Source: Thermoproteota archaeon
GTDB lineage: Archaea > Thermoproteota > Bathyarchaeia > Bathyarchaeales > Bathycorpusculaceae
NCBI GenBank assembly: GCA_012511995.1
Contig: JAAZFA010000415.1
Location: 1 to 7,778, forward strand
Direction: 5' to 3'
DNA length: 7,778 bases
Below the pieces are notes generated by a model. The model was given only the letters and a program-made list of their open reading frames with translations, did not search any database and was not told the DNA's origin. The position numbers were made by a program, and so were the translations under genes. This document shows positions 5,350-7,778 of the stretch, piece after piece; positions within the stretch are counted from its first letter, which is position 1, and every line of letters begins with the position of its first letter.

Positions 5350-6204
5350 GTGAAGCTTAAAGCCAAAGCAATCGGTGCTATTTTGCTTCTCAGCATACTT
5401 GTGGTTTCAGCAGTACCTGCTATCGGTATAAATAGTGTTAAAGCAGATTATGGAAGTGCTACATTCTGCCCAAACAACTCCGTTGAAGGTCTCGATACTG
5501 ATAATGAATTGTACGTGTCAACAGTAATTACCTCAGAAATTGCCTATTATATATACAGCTATTACGGGTCTTACTACAACTATTTCTTCTATGGCACAGA
5601 ACAAAGCCCAATATACCCAAGTGATTACAGTTGGGCCCTTAATACTTTACAAGATAACTGCGACAAGATAACATTCTTTTCAAAGGGACACTGTACTCCA
5701 TGGGGATATGCTTCACAACATTACCAACTCTTATGTACGCTCTCAGACGAAAATAATGACCACCAAGCAAAAGATGCTATACACATTTTCCCATATACAG
5801 ATGAATTTGAATGCCGTTTGACTTTTCTTTGGCATTGCGCTACAGCAAGAAGCTACCCTATTCCACCACCATACTACGACCCTGATGGACCATATGGAAT
5901 GCCATTTTGTTTCACCCATAATGTTGGTATGACCAAATATGGAACAAGTGGCTGGGCCGTCTTCTTAGGATGGAACTGGCAATCACCTCAATTTGAGTCT
6001 GAAATCCCTTACCAATACCCCGATTACAATTGGACATTTGGTCACTTTGCCTACTTCTATTATCAGCTAATGGCATATGGGTACTCAGTGAACGGTGCAC
6101 TCGAAGAGCTATCATGGTTTTTCTACAACACAGATTTCCAAAACTGCCCACTTTACAATAGTTTGATAGTGTGGGGAAACGGAAATATGAACCTAGGGTA
6201 TTAA
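5350..6204 (+). CDS. Exported putative clan CD (caspase/gingipain-like) cysteine peptidase
   Basis: This 284-residue protein starts at GTG 5350, with GGAG ten bases upstream. A signal peptide (residues 1-32: KLKAKAIGAILLLSILVVS, then AVPAIG, NSVKAD) sends it out of the cell. The core has two strand-plus-residue motifs typical of clan CD cysteine peptidases: CDKITFFSKGH (His114, like the S-G-H-G site) and CRLTFLWHCATARS (Cys163, like the strand-end catalytic Cys). The His-Cys gap of 49 fits the caspase/gingipain fold. Beyond it come PYGMPFCFTH, GWAVFLGWNWQSP and a helix AYFYYQLMAYGYSVNGALEEL. The end, IVWGNGNMNLGY, recalls the G-D-P-x-L-x-L close of C25-type peptidases. Oddities are a Tyr cluster at 66-81 and eight cysteines after the signal peptide, which may form disulfides. 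There is no membrane anchor. It lies 16 bases before the PepSY-like gene, so the two probably form one operon. Peptidase activity is inferred from layout only; a lectin-like or inactive homologue is possible. Confidence 0.7.
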   Translation: MKLKAKAIGAILLLSILVVSAVPAIGINSVKADYGSATFCPNNSVEGLDTDNELYVSTVITSEIAYYIYSYYGSYYNYFFYGTEQSPIYPSDYSWALNTLQDNCDKITFFSKGHCTPWGYASQHYQLLCTLSDENNDHQAKDAIHIFPYTDEFECRLTFLWHCATARSYPIPPPYYDPDGPYGMPFCFTHNVGMTKYGTSGWAVFLGWNWQSPQFESEIPYQYPDYNWTFGHFAYFYYQLMAYGYSVNGALEELSWFFYNTDFQNCPLYNSLIVWGNGNMNLGY

Positions 6205-6220
6205 AGGAGTGTAAAGCAAG

Positions 6221-7378
6221 TTGAAACAATCAAAAAAAATCCTTATGTTCCTAGCTCTTGCAACCATGATCACGTCACTCGGACTAACTTCTCCAGCGCA
6301 ATCATCGGTTACAACTGCTCAAGACCAAGCATTATCGTTTATAGAAGAAGTACTTCCAATAGACAGATCACAATACAATCTGACGTTTAACGGATACTTC
6401 GTGAGTGATTTACCGGGAATTGCTATCTCAGAGCCAAAGGATTACGCTCCAGAGAGGGTAATCTATACCCTGACGTCTGATGAAAGTGAACTGCGCGCAA
6501 GTTTCACAATCGAAAACAATATTCTCACTACTTGTCAAGTAAGCATCCAAAAAGGCTCATTTATTAGCGATCGCTCATACACCAATCTAAATGATGTTGC
6601 CAAAAGTTTTCTTGAAAAATATCAAGCGTATACTGGAACAAGCATGGTAAACATGATTAACCTGCTGTCAAATGTTGATGTCGCAAAAGATCAGACAATA
6701 GAAAAAGACAACCTTAAATTAAACATCACCAACGGAGAATTCCCCAATGAACATAAAACAACTTCGCTAATGTGGTGGCGAAGCATCAATGGATGCGAAT
6801 ATCTAGAATTAAGTGTTAGCTTCAGAGATGGTGCTTTCGCTGGGTTCAAAGATACACGTGAAGCCTTTCCAGTGGGTGACACAACTGTAAATGTTTCAAA
6901 AGACAAAGCAATTGCCATTGCCATGAAATACATTGAAGCTTACTCGTACGCTATGCCGGATGGCTCCAAAGTGAGTGGGTTTAACGTGACTGAAGACCGT
7001 ACAACTGCATACTTGGTTCCTTCTGTACGTGAGTCCAATATACTGTATCCTGCGTGGAAGGTCATGTTATATCTTAATCAGACATACCCTGGCAGCGTTT
7101 ATGGGCTGTTAGTCAGTATATGGGCTAATTCCGGTGAAGTCTTTGGATGCAATAACCAAGCAGCAGGTGGTAGCAGCGATTTAATATCCGAGAGTAATTC
7201 CAGCCCTGCATCCCCTACAATTTCACCCTCTCCATCATCAATAGAAAACAAAGCACCAGCCTCTATGGAAAACAATAAGGTGCCAATAGACCTTGGTATA
7301 GTAGCGGTAATAGCGGTTGTAGTAACAGCAATTGCAGTAGCAACAATTACATTGGTTGTCAAAAAGAGAAGCAAATAA
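6221..7378 (+). CDS. Membrane-anchored exported protein with PepSY-like repeats
   Basis: This 385-residue protein starts at TTG 6221; AAAGGAG (6203-6209), overlapping the stop of the upstream gene, is its ribosome binding site. A signal peptide (1-28) is followed by a helix-strand unit (34-110) opening AQDQALSFIEEVLP. A middle unit (about 121-210) opens NLNDVAKSFLEKYQAY, and a third (223-309) has VSKDKAIAIAMKYIEAY then PAWKVMLYLNQ and GLLVSIWANSGEVFG. This A-I-x-I-A-x-K helix plus W-x-V and sheet-ending W-x-x-x-G-E-V pattern is what I associate with PepSY-type domains. Those domains occur in peptidase propeptides and are thought to inhibit or chaperone peptidases. A Ser/Pro linker (318-350) and one membrane helix (357-380) before KKRSK tether it, with the bulk outside. 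Being in one operon with a peptidase-like protein, it may be that protein's membrane-bound inhibitor, chaperone or docking partner. That pairing is inference, and archaea have many proteins of this shape without known function. Confidence 0.75.
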   Translation: MKQSKKILMFLALATMITSLGLTSPAQSSVTTAQDQALSFIEEVLPIDRSQYNLTFNGYFVSDLPGIAISEPKDYAPERVIYTLTSDESELRASFTIENNILTTCQVSIQKGSFISDRSYTNLNDVAKSFLEKYQAYTGTSMVNMINLLSNVDVAKDQTIEKDNLKLNITNGEFPNEHKTTSLMWWRSINGCEYLELSVSFRDGAFAGFKDTREAFPVGDTTVNVSKDKAIAIAMKYIEAYSYAMPDGSKVSGFNVTEDRTTAYLVPSVRESNILYPAWKVMLYLNQTYPGSVYGLLVSIWANSGEVFGCNNQAAGGSSDLISESNSSPASPTISPSPSSIENKAPASMENNKVPIDLGIVAVIAVVVTAIAVATITLVVKKRSK

Positions 7379-7383
7379 ACCTC

Positions 7384-7399
7384 AACTTCCCTTTTTTAA
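7384..7399 (+). terminator. T-run terminator after the two-gene operon
   Basis: AACTTCCCTTTTTTAA, a pyrimidine-rich run with six consecutive T residues, starts a few bases after TAA 7376-7378. Archaeal RNA polymerase stops at such T runs without needing a hairpin, and the placement fits the end of the 5350-7378 operon. Confidence 0.45.
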
Positions 7400-7410
7400 T
7401 CAACGCTGTT

Positions 7411-7437
7411 CTATTATTTTAGCACACGTGTTTCAAA
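7411..7437 (+). promoter_or_regulatory. Third, weaker copy of the operator-like palindrome, upstream of the second regulator
   Basis: CTATTATTTT followed by TTTAGCACACGTGTTTCAAA (7418-7437) aligns with the element at 5252-5277: CTATTATTT is identical, and the 20-base palindromes match at 14 positions. The centre here is a perfect ACACGTGT (7424-7431). The GTGTAGAAAT block that follows the other two copies is absent. It lies about 127 bases before the presumed GTG start at 7564, which would give a long leader. It might instead mark a regulatory site between the two units. Confidence 0.45.
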
Positions 7438-7563
7438 TCGGCTTTTGGCGTAGTCAAAAAAGTTTGACCTAACCTCCGAAAGCTGAGTCAAGAAACCTTG
7501 ACGAAAACCCTTTTACATGAAAAACAAACGCTCTTTACTAAATTTAAAGCGAGGAAGAGGGGG

Positions 7564-7778
7564 GTGAGAAGATTTACCTTCTAAGGAACCAAGCGCCATA
7601 CTCAGAGGTACAACTCTTGATATCTATCTTCTTATGCTAAAAAACAGAAAGCCTCTAGGGGTTAGAGAAGTGCAACGAGAGTTAAACCTAAGCAGTCACT
7701 CAGTTGCCAGGTATCACCTTTCTAAGCTAGAAAATGAGGGATTAGTAAGACGAAAAAACGGCAAATATGCTGTCAGCA
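7564..7778 (+). CDS. Second winged-helix regulator, paralogue of the one at 4764, cut by the window edge
   Basis: From 7586 the frame reads EPSAILRGTTLDIYLLML, then KNRKPLGVREVQRELNLS and SHSVARYHLSKLENEGLV, then RRKNGKYAVS at the edge. It aligns with the first regulator nearly residue for residue (GTSLDIYRFLLKSNKPLG; IREIQRALSLSSPSVAEY), so the two are clear paralogues with the same helix-turn-helix and wing. The start is a problem. GTG 7564 has a strong purine-rich ribosome binding site (GAGGAAGAGGGG) and begins VRRFTF, but it hits TAA after six codons. The conserved frame is one base out and has no usual start before ATG 7634, which would cut the first helix. A one-base indel near 7582 (mutation or sequencing error) is the simplest explanation. 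Membrane helices, if present, lie beyond the window. Its place after the operon suggests a role in the same circuit. Confidence 0.65.

Noticed and set aside
5912..6229. Minus-strand open frame of 105 codons
   Set aside because: It is a shadow of the peptidase-like gene, with no start signal and low-quality composition.
7099..7374. Minus-strand open frame of 91 codons with a hydrophobic start
   Set aside because: Its apparent membrane segment is the complement of the codons for the real C-terminal membrane helix of the PepSY-like protein.

Overview
The window looks archaeal, most probably from an uncultured TACK-type lineage such as Bathyarchaeia. That lineage is an inference from style, not a phylogenetic result. 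The supporting signs are small exported or membrane-anchored surface proteins rich in N-glycosylation sequons, winged-helix regulators with two C-terminal membrane helices, AbrB- and PadR-type regulators, GTG and TTG starts, AT-rich intergenic DNA with TATA-like promoters, and T-run terminators. There are no rRNA or tRNA genes and no CRISPR array.

Positions 1-4000 are a degraded accessory region. They hold the C-terminal end of an unrecognised gene (3-167, +) and a broken membrane-anchored surface protein on the minus strand (254-837). Next come an N-terminal transposase remnant (897-1076, -), an intact sequon-rich membrane-anchored protein (1166-1825, +) and a PadR-type regulator broken into three frames (about 1895-2252, +). 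They end with a small AbrB-type DNA-binding protein (2217-2360, -), a doubtful 50-residue ORF (2513-2665, +) and a broken exported protein (2904-3853, -). Three decayed genes plus a transposase stub suggest an old insertion or decay zone. Sequencing indels could contribute, because several breaks lie near homopolymers.

Positions 4000-7778 are well preserved. A secreted or membrane-tethered beta-sandwich-like protein (3996-4619, -) is divergent from a winged-helix regulator with two membrane helices (4764-5204, +). A tight two-gene unit follows. Its first gene encodes an exported protein with a His/Cys layout like clan CD (caspase/gingipain-type) cysteine peptidases (5350-6204). After only 16 bases comes a membrane-anchored protein with PepSY-like architecture (6221-7378). 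A second regulator, paralogous to the first in its DNA-binding part, enters at the right edge (from 7564).

The most interesting signal is a shared promoter/operator element. A roughly 20-bp palindrome of the form TTTAG-N10-CTAAA lies upstream of the exported-peptidase operon and upstream of the broken exported gene at 3853. A weaker copy precedes the second regulator. Two copies share a perfect 15-base downstream block, CTAAAGTGTAGAAAT, in the same orientation relative to the gene. The working hypothesis is a cell-envelope regulon: membrane-bound winged-helix proteins control an exported cysteine-peptidase-like protein, its PepSY-type partner and related exported proteins.
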